From Neoscytalidium dimidiatum (Eukaryota; Ascomycota; Dothideomycetes; Botryosphaeriales; Botryosphaeriaceae), in contig CM074699.1 in the NCBI GenBank assembly GCA_037367355.1, forward strand, positions 1,426,001 through 1,490,000: a stretch of DNA of 64,000 nt. Reading direction: 5' to 3'. The position numbers were made by a program, and so were the translations under genes. A model generated the notes under the pieces. That model searched no databases. It saw nothing but the letters and a program-made list of their open reading frames with translations, and was not told where the DNA came from. Positions 1 to 12,416 of this stretch are shown one piece after another. The number at the start of each line of letters is the position of its first letter. The stretch's first letter is position 1.

Positions 1-1656
1 GCAAGAAAAGCCACCTACACCCCCGGGCACCTGCGTCCCCGCCACGACCGCGCCCTCCCCCGGCACGACCCTCAGCAGCCCCGCCACAACGCCCGACGAC
101 ATGCGCAACGCCTCCTTGATCACGGCGTCCAAGTACGGCAGCTCCGCCAGCTCCTTCACGCTCGGCCCCTTCCCGCCGCCGCCGCCGCCGCCGCTGCCGC
201 CGCCGCCCTCCTCCGGCACCAGGACCGGCCACCTCTCCCGCAACTCCCCCTTCAGCCGCTCGTACGCGTCCGGCCGCCTCAGCAGGTGGAAGCTGCCCAC
301 CATCAGCGCCACGCCCACCGTATCCGCGCCGGCGAACATCAGCGCCTGCGCCTCCTCGTACAAGCTGCCCTCGCCCGGCACGTCCGCGGCGCCGCCGCGG
401 TAGGCGGCCGGGTCCATCAGGCGGTGGTAGACGGTCATGTCGTGCGGCAGCCCCTGGAGGCCGCGCTCGGGGTCGCGCAGCAGGGCGCGGATCTGGGCGC
501 GCAGGAGGGCCTGCAGGTCGAGCATGCCCCTGGACGCGGGCGACAGGACGGCGGCGAGGGGCGGGGGGCAGGCGGTGATGAGCGTCTTGTAGAGGGCCGA
601 GTGCTTGAAGCGGACGAAGACGGCGGTGGCGGCGTCCATGGCGATGAGGATCGGGGCGCGGAAGCCGGGGGCCTGGGTCGCGGCGATGGAGGCGCCGAAG
701 CAGAGGTAGGTGATGACGTCCATGGTCATGCAGCGGAAGGCGTAGAAGAGGTCGGCCGGCTGGTCCGGGTGGGTGGCGTGTTGGGCGGTGAAGGCGTCGC
801 AGAGGGCGAGGACTTTGGTCAGGAGGAGTGGCTCGCACTTGGCGATGGCGGCGGGCGAGAAGGATTTGGAGAGCACGTCTTTGCGCGCTTTGGACTCGCG
901 GTAGGTGAGGAAGCCGAAGGAGGAGCGGTCCTCGCCGAAGCTGTGGTAGAGGTTGGGTTCTTTGTCCCATCGGTTTTTGGGGTTGTAGATGTCATGGTAG
1001 GCTTGTGGGTTGGAGAAGTGGAGCTGGGGAGTTTCGTTAGCTGCTGCGCTTTGGCAGCGAGCGAGAGTTGCAGAAGCTGTGGTTTAAGGGGGTTGAATAG
1101 TGGCATGATTTGGATGTCTAGCAATGCCGATTGAACATGCGATAGAAGAGAGGAATGAGAAGGCGCGGGGAAGTATCCTAGTTTCTAATACGTCACCGAC
1201 CGAGTTGATAGAGCACCCCGAGGGTAAAGCTCATTCCCCAGCTGGAAGTCTCGTTTGAATTCGCTTATGCATAAGCTTTCTATATAAGAAAGGATTGGGT
1301 GCTTATATGATGAGGCCGAGTAATACAAGCAATCGCTCAGCGATGTAAGCAAATTAAAGCAGACGCACCTCATTCGGTCCAACCCTCACAACGTTTCCAT
1401 ATCGAGCGTGGAGCACTTCCAGCTCGTGGCAGAATGACTTTTCCAGGACGCATTCCACCCAAGCCTTCCAGTATCCGGTCACAGCTGCGACGCGGGGTCC
1501 CGGGAAGCGCGAAAGAGGATGGAAGTACAGGTTGTAGATAGCGGTATAGGCGCACCATGTGGCGGCGGCGACAGCGATAAGAACAAGCAAGGCAGGCCAT
1601 GCCTGTTGCGAGCTAGGACCGTCATCCATAGCGTCAGGCGGGCAGTCAAGATCCAC
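1..1656 (-). CDS. Cytochrome P450, 3' end cut off by the window
   Basis: Haem monooxygenase, probably anchored in the ER. Exon 1 (1656-1369) encodes an N-terminal membrane anchor (WPALLVLIAVAAATW) and the proline hinge HPLSRFPGPR, ending at GPNE. An intron (1368-1024, donor GTGCGT, acceptor CCCCAG) joins GPNE to LHFSNPQAYHDIYNPK, the usual fungal P450 order. Exon 2 (from 1023) has the I-helix AGADTVG and the K-helix KEALR (E-x-x-R). The haem-cysteine loop lies beyond position 1, and another intron may begin in the last bases. A Gly-rich insertion (GGGGSGGGGGGG) sits between the I and K helices. The type resembles fungal P450s of secondary metabolism or aromatic detoxification, but the substrate cannot be named. 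The 345 bp intron is long for this window. A second in-frame ATG lies at 1629-1627. Confidence 0.88.
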
Positions 1657-2375
1657 GGTGTTGGTGGTTGTTTCGAATTGGACCGGGAATTTGGAATGAC
1701 AGCGGCCTTGCGGATAGGGAGGATGACGAGAGGTGTTGATTCCTGGTTAGAACCTTGCTGAAAAACTGCCGGGGTGCGGGTGGCTCGCCCAGAGAGGGGG
1801 TTTAACATGGTGGCGGGGTGGGGTTTGCATGCGGGCGAAGCGTCTGTGTCGGGGCACTTTGCCCGATGGGGTAGCCGGGACGGGATTCGTTGGTGGGGAA
1901 GGGAAGGCGCGGCCGAAAAACTCTCCGCTTCGCCAGACCGGATGCTCAACTTCCGGAAATTCCTTTTCCTGGCCGCCGCTTGAGGACCATGGTACGTCCC
2001 AAGGCCTGATATCCGCGCTCCATGCAATAAGGCGCAGAGTTTAGTGACCATGTTTCATACCTGCGCTGAGGGATGCATGTGTAGGCGCGCTCTGTCGTGA
2101 TGCTGCTCACTGCATAAGCACTGCATGATGCAGCTTTCAGGAGTGACGGCCATCAGTGTGCATGCACATGGAAGATATTGCGATGAGGGGTCTACCTTTT
2201 TGGAAAAGCATCAGTGCTATACTCAAGGACCTTTTTGCCCGCTATCCTACCTCCACGGGGTATATTCCGATGAAAACAGAGCAAATCATAAACGCACTCA
2301 AGGTCCAGCCCTTGCGCCGTACATGCCCCCATGCCTCCTGCTCCTCCGATATGCCATGGCGATTATTACTTCCAA
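1657..2375. other. Intergenic, no gene seen
   Basis: This is the 5' side of the truncated P450 and the 3' side of the rhodopsin-like gene. The long open frame on the minus strand here is compositional and matches no family I recognise. Confidence 0.5.
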
Positions 2376-3932
2376 TTACCGTTTCCCCTTCATGATGTTC
2401 TCCATACTCTCCGTCGTACGCGAAGTCCGCAGCTCGTACGTGCTTTGGACCTCATACGTATTGGTCACAATGATTTCATCTTTCCTTGGGCTTCTCCACC
2501 AGCTCTTTGATAATCTTCCGCCGCCAACCACACCTGTAGTTCCCCTGGTCATCATGCCGAAAGGCAGACTTAACCTGCTCCGGCTGTACTCGCTCTTCGG
2601 ATAGATTCCGTCGTCCAGCAATCCTGGTAGATATTGCTTTAAGAGCGGCTTTAGTGATATTAAGCATTGGCACATAATGATCACATTAATTTCGATGGAG
2701 CTGAGAGGAGGCAGTCTTGATCAGCAAGTCGAATGCTTAATAGTAACAAGAGCTTACTTACGACCACGTAGCGACGCGAACTCGTTCCCAAGTGTAATCT
2801 TCAGCTCCTCGAAGATTTTGGATCGTGATGATTCGAATGATGCTGGCAGCAACAGCACTGGCGCATAGTCAGTCATGTTCATGCCCGTTGCAGGACTGCT
2901 CCGTGTACTTACAAGCACCCGCCTGCCAGCACCAGGGCAACAATCATGCGCTCGCTGAGCGGAAATTGCAGTCTGTGGATTACCGGCAGTGGTATCAAGA
3001 GCATGATCCCGCTGGTAGAGATGTTGAGAACAGCCTGGATGAGGGTAAGGTTGTTGATGCATTGCTCTTTGGTGGGGTCAGTTGGTCTGCATGCAACGCT
3101 GATCTGTCGTTTCGGTAAGCTGACTGTGCACTTGGTGAGCGCGGCTTCGACTTACAACAAGGGTGGAAGCCAGCGCATAGCCGACGATTATGGCCATTAC
3201 GATGTATATTATCAGGCGGAAAGGCTTGTTTGGGTTCAGACGGTGGTACAGCATCAGAATGGAGAACTTGGAGAGCATGGGTGCCCAGCTACATAAATGT
3301 CAGCGCTTTCGAGTGGCTTACCATGCAGCAGCCAGAAACTGGAATATACATACCAGTAAGTTGTGAGCACTGGAATGGTCCACTGGATGTCCGTCAGCAT
3401 ATGTTGGCAGTCTCCTTTTTTTTTTTTTTTTCACCCTCCTATACTCACTTGCGCGTAATTTGTTAATAACGTCGTTCTCACGTTCCAAAGGTGGTCTCCA
3501 AAACCGTATTGCATCCCTGCGTTCGGCATGAGCATTGGGGCAAGCAAAAATATCAGTCCTGATGGTAGATAAACATACAGTGTATGGAGCATACGAAGAA
3601 GCCGATACTCAAAAACTGTCGAGGTCAGAAAACATTCCGGTCATTTGGCTCGACGCACTTCTCAGTGTCTTACCCAAGCCGCCACAACAGCATCTAAAAG
3701 TTATCAGCATCGAGTCCAACAGGCAATGGAATACCAACTTACAGTCGTCCAGACCAAAATGCCTCATTACTCCGGCACGCGCCCATACCCTCAAGCCGAC
3801 TGCCACTGTCGCGCCACCAATGAGCCCAGCGCTTACCCGAATGAACTCCCACTGCGCACTCGTCATAGGACCATCGAAATTCGACGTCTGCCCGTCGGGA
3901 GGCGTCATAGCCGGTGTCGAATCCAGATCCAT
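2376..3932 (-). CDS. Fungal rhodopsin-domain (PTH11-like) integral membrane protein
   Basis: Seven-TM plasma-membrane protein of the fungal rhodopsin/PTH11-like family; individual ligands are mostly unknown. Nine exons: 3932-3743, 3693-3674, 3615-3579, 3516-3449, 3382-3354, 3288-3156, 3103-2913, 2857-2762, 2700-2376, giving 362 aa. Family landmarks appear in order: LRVWARAGVMRHFGLDDYAVVAAW at the end of TM1/start of TM2 (joined across a 20-nt exon), GMQYGFGDHLW, KFSILMLYHRLNP, a cysteine loop VACRPTDPTKEQC, IPLPVIHRLQFPLSERM, AASIIRI, and SSIEINVIIMC with LKPLLK at the last TM. The C-terminal tail is about 75 residues and basic. The start was set at MDLDSTP; an upstream ATG at 3956 is possible. 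Function, whether receptor or sensor, is not shown by the sequence. Confidence 0.87.
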
Positions 3933-6865
3933 CTCTTGGAGGACAGGAAATGGCACGAGTCAAGAGAGAGGGTGCGAAGGATGAATAAGTGGAGGTTCGA
4001 CGACCCCAGGAAGCGGGAGCGGAAGGCAGAGCAGATCAGATCAATCAATCTAAGGTGTGGCGACTCCCGCAGACCCAGGGGGCTTGCGAGCTGAATAAAG
4101 CACCTGCAGGCGCAGCCTTCTGCAGGTGCCGGGAAGCAGTGTGTAGGGAAGAAAAGGGAGCGGGATGAAGCCAGCAACCACGCGCACAGCGGCGCTTCTG
4201 CCAGGGCGGGAAGATCGAACAGTAATAACACATCGCGCAGGAAGGAGCCGAAACATGGATTGGCAGATAGCGCGACGGCGTGACGGAGGACAAGGCCCCG
4301 ATTCAGATTGGTGTGTGGAAGCACTGGCAGGCGGTTTCGAGGGCGCGCGCACCGGTGCTCGGTCGGGTTGAATTGTCCAAGGGAGTTCCCTAAAACGAAA
4401 CCGGCACGATACGGTTGCAGGAGCCGAAACCCTGTGTAAGGCGAAACACTGGGGTCAGGCTGAAGAGGAGCTGGCCTCATTCGCGGCAGTTGAGTGGCAG
4501 CGCAGCGCCCGATTCCGGTCAAGCGGTGCGACCGTGCCGCCCACGGCTCTCCCGCCGCTAGCGCGTGTTTTGTTCCTCTTTCCGAAGGTACTGCTGTGTG
4601 CGCTGCGCTGGTACTCCTTCACACACACGCCAAAACCACCATCTGGAACACTTCCATCTCCTCTCTCCCCATCCGCCGAGGCCCGTCCGCTGATGATCAT
4701 CCGTGGCCCCTCCGTCACCTCCGTCGCCGCCGTCGCCGCCCGCCGGAAATGTCTTCTCCTTCCATGCGCTCTCCCGAAATGCTCACTTCCGCGCACATGG
4801 ATACTTCGATAGCAGCGCTTGGCCGTCGGCCCAGCCGGCTGTTATTAATTTCCCGACTGCTATACATAGCCTAAGGGAAATCTCCCCAATTCCCAATCCG
4901 CACACCCTGCAACCCGCTAGCCGTGGATCACCACGGCACCAAATGCCTCCCCATCGCCGAAACTGTTGCAAGGAGAAAGGCGCGGGCATCTGTTAAAGCG
5001 GGTCCTCCAGACGCGACGCCGCCGACGAGGATGTGCGCCGTTGCACGACACGGATAAATTCCCCTAAGGAAGAGGCAGAAGGCCGGCGCGAGACGCACGT
5101 CCATTCTCACCCCACAAGGAGCTCGTGCGCACGCTGCATCCTCAAACAATTGCTGTGCCATCATTAAAGACCATGATGAAAAAGGAACCCTTCTCGTGCT
5201 AGAAGAGCCGGTGCGTGCGTCCGCGTTGTCCATCTGTCACCCGCTGCCATTGCCGACGACGTCTCCCGCCCGCCCAATCGAGATCCATATGTAACAATCG
5301 TTATTCCTTCGTCGGGTGCCTCGTCGGCGCGCTGCTACCGCACTTCGCTCTCGCTTCGGTGTGCGGAATGGAAGATAGACGCCTAAGGAATGGATGCCTG
5401 ACGATCTCCCGGGTTGTGGAAGCGCTTGCGCGGCTGATGAATGCTGTGCTGCTCGAGGCGATGCCAGTAGCGGCCGATAGGGCGAGTATATTCTCTGACT
5501 TATCGCTCCCTTTTTCCATCTCGTCATTATCTCAGAAATTTTCGCCTCGACGATCTTTGGCCGGAGATCGAGTCGCAATGGTACTCTGTTTGCGGGTAGC
5601 CGCGCGAGACGTTTGGTGCCGATTTGCTACACACTGCAGTAGTGTTTGTTTGATGGCTACTTCAGCGCATGCTCATCACTTTGGGCAGGTAGGTCTTTCC
5701 GAGTTGCTACATTGAGATCTGAAGTCCCTGATCTCCAAACTTCGTTCTACTCCGGACAATATTGGAAAGTCGTTCTATAACGAAAGAGAAGAGAGTGATG
5801 GCATCGTTTGCTTCGAAATTCTCCACGAAAAATGACGTATGCTTGGCGCATCTCAGATGAACCAGCACAATCAGGCATACCTCACAATCCAAGCTGAGCT
5901 TACCAGTCGTCAGCGTTCGCGCCCAACGTTTCGCAACGCGAGAAAGTATCCCCCCGCAATGGTTCAACCAAGACACCTGGGAGAACCTTGTCAACTGCAG
6001 CGATACTTACTATAATCCCCCTATAGCATCTTCATAAAGTGGCCTCCTCTTCAGCAAGCCGCGCGGTTCACTCCACCACAGCTAGTGCAGCCGCTTTGAA
6101 AGGAGCAGATAGTTCGCGGAACCCACCGAGCCATCCCGCTAGGAGAAAGCACGCCACAGTCCAGACACCACGGGCCTTGGTCGCCAATGAAAACTTTCGG
6201 TCGAGGGAAGGCGAGAGGCAAACGAAGCTTCGTGGCTTCTTTCAAGCAGATGCTCGACACCATCTTGGACGTAACCCTTCAGCCGCGCTGACCCATGCTC
6301 TTTACCGTTCGCCTCGCCCTACTCCGCGCGCCGGCGCTCCAGAATTTGAACTCTTTTCGCCACTGATGGCAACCACGGTGTGCTTGGGGCCGATGCAACG
6401 AAGGCGATGCGGTCAGACGAAGCCGGTGGTCTCCTAGTGGATACAGGATCCTTCGTGCTGAAGCCATTAGTAACAGATCAGGATACCGTCGTTGGTGTTA
6501 TTGGTCCTAGAGTCTCCTTCTCCGCTCCTTCGTCATCGTACTCTGAAGACCTCGAGACAGCCGCGAGGATGGTGGAACACTGAGCTAGGAAAGCCACATA
6601 TCTGTAAGGTAAAACTGTCGAAGTAATTTTCGAGTGGTGATAGTGCGTGGCGCCCAAGACGCTGAGACTCCCTTCATGAGACATCAGCCTCGCCCAACCT
6701 GTTCGGGACAGCTTTGCGAGGACTGAAAACTGCCTTGTATCTCAGCCAGAAGAACGCTGTCACTATGAGACGGAGCGGCAGGTACGATGGGGATGAATTG
6801 TGAAGTCATGATGTTTTAGTCATTGAACTACATACCTCTCTACATGGCCCCCTCTCTACACCCCT
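3933..6865. other. 2.9 kb intergenic region, no convincing gene
   Basis: Several open frames of 100-200 codons exist on both strands, the longest plus-strand one at 5215-5715. None has a recognisable domain or spliced partner. The region includes the promoter side of the rhodopsin-like gene and the 3' flank of the acyl-CoA synthetase. Confidence 0.45.
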
Positions 6866-8689
6866 CTACAGCTTCGGCTTACCACTCTTCTCTTCCTCCG
6901 CCGCCTGTGCTTTCAAGACTCTTCTCAAAATTTTACCGCTTACACTCTTAGGAATCTCATCGACAAAACGAACGCCTCCTCTTAACCTCTTATGATGAGC
7001 GACTTTTTCAGTCAGCCAGTCTATTATCTCCTTCTCGGTCTTCGGTCCCTTCTCGACGCCCTTTGCCGGCACGACGTACGCGCGAGGCACCTCAGTAGCC
7101 TGCTCCTTATCATAGATGCCCACGACCGCAACATCCTCGATCGACGGGTGCGAAACGAGTAACCCCTCCAACTCAGCTGGCGGAACTTGAAAACCTGCAT
7201 CGCAGTCAGCACCAAACCTCTACACGCACGAGAATCTCAAAACTCACCCTTATACTTAATCAACTCCTTCACCCTGTCCGTAATGTAAAAATGCCCCTCC
7301 TCATCCTGATGCCCGACATCCCCCGTCTTGAAGAACCCATCCTCCGTCAACGCGTTCCGCGTCGCCTCCTCATTCTTCCAGTACCCCTTGAACACGTTCG
7401 GGCCCTTGATCCACAGCTCGCCCGTCTCGCCGACGGGCACCTCCTCCTCCTCCGGGCTCATGTACTTGGCGACCTGGTTGGGCATGAGCTTGCCGACGCT
7501 GCCGATCTTCTTGTCCCAGTCGGCCCACTCCTGGGTGTGCGTGGTCGGGCTCGTCTCGCTCAGGCCGTAGCCCTGCTTGACGGCGAGGCGGCGCTTGCGC
7601 CACAGCTCCTCGACGATCTCGCGCGTCAGCGGCGCGGCGCCCGAGTTGGTCATGCGCAGGGACGACAGGTCGTACCCGTCCACGACGGGCGACTTGGACA
7701 GCGCGAGCACGACGGGCGGCACGAGGTACGCGAAGGTGACGCGGTGGTTCTGGACGTGGGCGCAGAACCGCTCGAGGTCGAACCTGTCCATGACGACCAG
7801 CGCGACGCCCGTGTAGAGCCCGTGGTGCACGAGGCAGGTGAGGCCGTAGATGTGGAAGAAGGGCAGGAACGCCAGCACGCGGTCGTCGCGCCAGCTGAGG
7901 TTGACGCCCTCGAGCGCCGCGTTCATCAGCGTGTTGGCCACGATGTTGCCGTGCGTCAGCATCACGCCCTTGGGCAGGCCGGTCGTCCCGCTCGAGTAGA
8001 CGAGGAAGGCCAGGTCTTCGGACGGGTTCAGCTTCGCGCGCCGGAAGCGCGACACGCCGGATATGTTGCGGACGCTGGTGAAGTGCTTGACCGCGCCGGA
8101 CGGGTCGCGGGCGTCGCCCATGAGGATGATGCGGTCCTGCGGCACGCCGGCTGCGGCGGCGGCCTTTTGGACGGTGGCGAGGAGGGGCAGCTGCGTGACG
8201 ATGGCCTTGGCGCCGGCATTTTTCAGCTGGAAGGCCAGTTCCTCAACGCTGTAGGTCGGGTTGGCTGGGGAGATGATGCCGCCGGCCCAGTGCGTGCCCC
8301 AGGTGATGGCCGGGGTGTCGATGCAGTTGGGCGAGAAGATGGCAAGCACGTCTCCCTTTTGCCAGTCCCAGACACCTTTTAATCCCTTGCCGAAGTCGAT
8401 GGCGGTGCTCTTAACTTGTCCGTAGGTGTAAGATCGGTTGGTATTGGCGTCGAGGTATATTACTGGCCGGATGTCAGTGATCTCAACTCCGAGAAAGCGC
8501 GGAATGCAGAGAGATAATCTCCGGAAGGCATTTTCAAGGCGAGCAAAGCCATCAAAGCATGGACAGGTGGAAGATATCATTGATTATACCTTTGTCGTCG
8601 GGATATGGCTTGTCTTTTCTCTCGAAGAGGAAAGCCCAGATGTCAATGTTAGGGACATCGATGGAAGGATAAGGCGAAGTAGTAGGCAT
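6866..8689 (-). CDS. 4-coumarate:CoA ligase-like acyl-CoA synthetase (ANL superfamily)
   Basis: Activates a carboxylic acid to an acyl-adenylate and then a CoA thioester. Three exons, 8689-8590, 8462-7248 and 7194-6866, give 547 aa. The AMP-binding P-loop YSSGTTGLPKGVMLTHGN lies near residue 190. GYGLSETSPT, TGDVGHQDEEGHFYITDR and the hinge KELIKYKGFQVPPAELE follow, the last formed exactly across intron 2. The catalytic lysine lies in PKSVSGKILRR. The protein ends in PKL, a permissible peroxisomal PTS1 variant. Fungal 4CL-like enzymes act on phenylpropanoid, fatty or secondary-metabolite acids; the substrate here is unknown. It diverges from a thioesterase gene across 432 bp, so the two could be co-expressed and handle the same CoA ester pool. 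Confidence 0.93.
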
Positions 8690-9121
8690 TGTGACTGCGG
8701 AGAACGGAAGAGAGGAAATGTCGAGGAACAGCAGAGAATGTGTGGGAGAGGCGAGAGATGAGAGGTGAACAGTAGGAGAAAAAGAGGCGGGACGGAAATC
8801 CGACGTCTCTCCTGGCGGGCGGCACGATGGAAGATAGCCGACGCAGGCCGCTCGCCGAATAGTGGCTGTTCGTTGCCCATCCGTACCAATGAATGACGCA
8901 GATGCGGGCGGTGGACAAGGCGGGGGCCAAGATCCGGGGAAGACAACCGAGGCGTCCCTCCGTCATTGCAGTGGGCCCTGCCAGCTGTGCCGAGGCTGCT
9001 CATCCGCCGCGTCCATCGCGACACCGACGCCCTCTCGTCGCGCCGTCACCATGTAGCCTTTAGTTGGCCCAGCAGACCTCTCATATTCTCTACGCATTTC
9101 TCTCACCCTTCTCCTCCAACC
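8690..9121. promoter_or_regulatory. Shared bidirectional promoter of acyl-CoA synthetase and thioesterase
   Basis: The two start codons (8689 on minus, 9122 on plus) are 432 bp apart and head to head, so this segment must contain both promoters. No TATA box or named operator was identified with confidence. Confidence 0.6.
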
Positions 9122-10080
9122 ATGGCACCGACGTTTGCTGAGGCCACGGCAGTGAAAGCCGTGGACTCGCACACCTACTCGGCCAACTTCTACACCGAGT
9201 GGAGCGTCGGTTCCGGTACGCACAGGACCGCAGAGCCCTGCTACATATATATCCTGACATCTTGTTAGTACCTCATGGAGGATTCGTGACAGCCGTCTTC
9301 CTGCGCGTCGCTTCGACCCATTTCCGCACCACGCTTGCCGCCCAGAACCAGCCGCATACCATCACCCTGCACCTCGAGTTCCTACGCCGGACACAGGAAG
9401 GCCCGGCAACCTTCAAGGTCAAAGATGCGAAGCTGGGTAGGCAAACATCCACGATCCACGTGTCGCTGGTTCAGGACGGGCGGGAGGAAGTCGTTGGCTA
9501 CATCACGAACTCGAACATCGACGCTGAACAGGGCGTGTCCTTCGAGACGGGCTGGTCCCTCGACCCCGCGCCGCCCCCAGTCGACCTCGCACGACTGGCT
9601 GTCAACAAGGACGAGAACTGGGCAGAATGGGTGGACCGGCCCTTTCCCAAGTTCCGGAAGGTGGTGAACCGCATGCGTATCTACTTGCCGCGGGCAGGCC
9701 CGGCGATGACGAGCCTGAGCGACGAGTGGCTGCGGTTTGAGTCAGGCGAGAAGTTCACGAATGAGAGCATCGGGCTTGTGTCGGATCTGTGGCCCCAGAT
9801 TATAGAAGCGTTCCGTCAGAAAGAGAAGAGTTCTGCGCCCTTTTGGTACCCTACTCTACTGCTGAATCTGGACGTGAAGAAGTCGTTGCCAGAGGAGGGT
9901 GTGGAGTGGCTATTCGTGCGGGTGAGAGCGAAGAAGATCAAGAACGGACGGCAAGACTTGGAGGTAATTATTCAGGATGAGAGCGGCGACGTGGTGGCAT
10001 TGAGCCATCATGTCGCCCTTGTGTTAAGTGCAGAGAGGAATATGGCGAAGCGTAGAACGAAAGACGCTAGCAAGATTTAG
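9122..10080 (+). CDS. Acyl-CoA thioesterase-like protein (hotdog fold, TesB/4HBT_3 type)
   Basis: Predicted thioesterase hydrolysing acyl-CoA to free acid and CoA. Two exons, 9122-9215 and 9269-10080 (53-bp intron), give 301 aa. The join makes YTEWSVGSVPHGGFVTAVFL, with the Pro-His-Gly-Gly turn typical of the thioesterase-like superfamily. HTITLHLEFLRRTQEGPATF and a C-terminal SHHVALVLS follow, as in double-hotdog proteins. The length is normal for the family. No signal peptide or clear PTS1 (C-terminus SKI) is visible. Its head-to-head partner is an acyl-CoA synthetase, suggesting a CoA-ester activation/hydrolysis pair, an inference from position only. Confidence 0.85.
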
Positions 10081-12416
10081 TCTTTTCCTCCTAGGATGTT
10101 TTCCAATAAGTGAGCCGGGCCCGAGCCAGAAGACCTAGAAATGATTGCTAGAATATCAAGTCCTCCTTTGATCCATCATATCTCTTCTTTAAACCACAAG
10201 ATGCTCTTTTCTGATTCGTTGTGGCAGCCAATGCTCGTTGTGGTTTGTGAAGCGGTTTCTCCTAGCCATTTCTTCCACCCTAGAAAAAGTCTGAGGATGC
10301 TGTCCTCACTTCGCAAGGGGAAAAAAAAGGTAAGGGGGGTTTGTTTTGTGTTTGGGGAATGGGGCGACCCTTTTTCCTTGGACCTACGATATCCGGATTA
10401 GTAGGACAGTTGAGCTTGTTCGCCATGAGCCAATTAGGCATCAACAAAGCCACTGGACGTGCTTTCCTCTCTTGCGTCTTAACCAATCCAAGAGCTCGTC
10501 GGCATGTAGGTCCTCCGGTCTGGTGTCTTCCAGTGTGGTGTACTGTTCTTGTCGGGAATCAAAGCCTTTTATGGAATCGTCCCCATTCTTCTTAGTGTCC
10601 TCATTCTCGTGGCTAAGCTTTGTTGGCTTCCTACTGAAGCAGAAGTGAGCATGAGTTTCGTGAAGACGGGGGCGAAGCAGTGTATAAGGTTGTACTTACC
10701 AGCTGCGCTTCTGATCTAATATTCAAAATTCCTTGCCTGTGGTATCATATCGCTGTGGAATAAAGCTACATGTGAGGTGCGGGAATCTGCAATAGCACAT
10801 CCGTTGGTGGTAAGTTTGGCTGACGGCCAATTCCATTGGCCATACGCTCCCAGCTCTCCCAAGCTGTTACTATTGGCCGCATAACCAGCTCGGGAAATAT
10901 CTGTCGTGGACTCTGTATTCAAAATTTCACGCTAGAAGATGTCCGTAGCGGCATTTATTGTTTTGCTTTTTCTTTAGAAATTCGGGTCTTGGATCGGAGA
11001 CTGTGGATGGCTTGAAAAGGGCACGGTAGCACGGACAAAGATGCGCTGCGTAAATTGGTAGCAAAATAGCAAGAGTAGATTTCGTATTCAGGTGAGGCAT
11101 TAGTACGCTCACTGGATCATTGAGGTCTTCTATTTCTTTCCTCCAAGTCGTGAGCTGAAAAATAAGGAAGGAGCAAACTTTCCGTCGTTGCTACAGGTCA
11201 AGCCTCCTATCGCTCCGGCCATAGTGCTCGCCACCACCAGAATAGAGGTCTTCTTTAAAATAATGATCCATATCATATGTCATTACCTCCCACCTAGTGT
11301 ATGTTGTAAGGTAAGATGGCCGTTGTAGTCAGATCGCGTATGCCTCCGCTCCTGACATATACTGTCCGCCGCTGTAGCCAACCCTTCCACGTTCTTAAGA
11401 AAAGAGTGCACATTGCGAAGCCCTCATCCTATCCCTAGACTTCTTTTGAGGTTTTTACCTCTTTATTTGCGAAGTATAAATAATCACCGAGGCGATTCTG
11501 GCTTTTGCGTTACAGTGGAGAACCACCTCTCAGTGCTCCAAGGAGCCTCCCGCGCTGATTCTACCAGCCATCGATTGATTGCATCGGTACCCCCAAAGTT
11601 GGCAACATTTTGAGTAAATGAATTTTTACCGCTTCTGTCACAGTTGGAAGAGCTGCTGACTCTCGCAGTAGTGTTCGGCTGGCCTGCGAGGATAATATTT
11701 GTTAGGTGACACCAAGGCAAATTAGTCATGGTAGCTTACTGGATGACATGATGTTGCGGTGGAATATATGGCAGCGTCTTGGACGGCAGGACTGGATGAT
11801 GATTTGCAAAATCAGAGATTCTGAGTACTTCCAGGATTCACTGATGCGAAGTCTGGTAGGAGACGAGAGGATTCGAGACAATGAACCACCACAGAGGCCA
11901 TATATCACGATTAAATAGAGACGCGTAGCAGACGTGCGACGCAAAAGTGCAATACTAAGCTCGCGCAATACTGACCGCGATTTTTTCGAACAAAAGTGCG
12001 GAAGATAATTACAGGACAAAAATGCAGTGCAAAAGTGCAGTACAAAAGTGTATAGCAAAAGTGCAGTACAAAAGTGCAGAGCAAAAAGGTAGTATGGATA
12101 TGTCAGTCTGGCTAGTCACCGAAACTCATTCAGAGATCCTCCATTCAACGGACAATCTCACTAATCCGCTCTTAAGTTGTATTCTTAGTCATGCTAAATA
12201 AGGCAGAGGAGACTAGTACCTTCCAAATATCCCGCAATGTGCAGTAACGACATTCAGGAAGGTACTTTCGATGTTTGTGGAACAGTCGGTTTCGCAACGG
12301 GAAACATAAGCCTCAACCCACTCAAGCACGGACGACCACACAAAGTTTTTCTATACGCAATTCTGAATAGAGAATAATATCAAGAGACTAGTGGTGTATC
12401 AGGCGTACAGAACCTT
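10081..12416. other. Intergenic, repeat-bearing 3' flank of the Clr5 gene
   Basis: No gene is seen. Near the right end it holds a cluster of CAAAAGTGC motifs (11942, 11991 and the tandem array at 12017-12089). Short open frames match nothing recognisable. Confidence 0.45.
12017..12089. repeat. 13-bp tandem repeat, consensus CAAAAGTGCAGTA
   Basis: Six consecutive units start at 12017, 12030, 12043, 12056, 12069 and 12082, exactly 13 bp apart, with small changes (CAAAAATGC in the first, CAAAAGTGT in the third, a decayed last unit). Isolated copies of the core lie at 11942 and 11991. The same core recurs in the same orientation beyond the other end of the Clr5 gene. Confidence 0.9.

Noticed and set aside
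286..1134. 282-codon plus-strand open frame at the left edge
   Set aside because: It is antisense to the P450 exon that carries the I- and K-helix motifs.
5215..5715. 166-codon plus-strand open frame in the 2.9 kb intergenic region
   Set aside because: No recognisable domain, no spliced partner exons and a composition typical of chance frames.
7291..8382. 363-codon plus-strand open frame
   Set aside because: It is antisense to the acyl-CoA synthetase, which has all family motifs and correct splice joins. The plus-strand translation is an Arg/Gly/Val-rich shadow of GC-rich codons.
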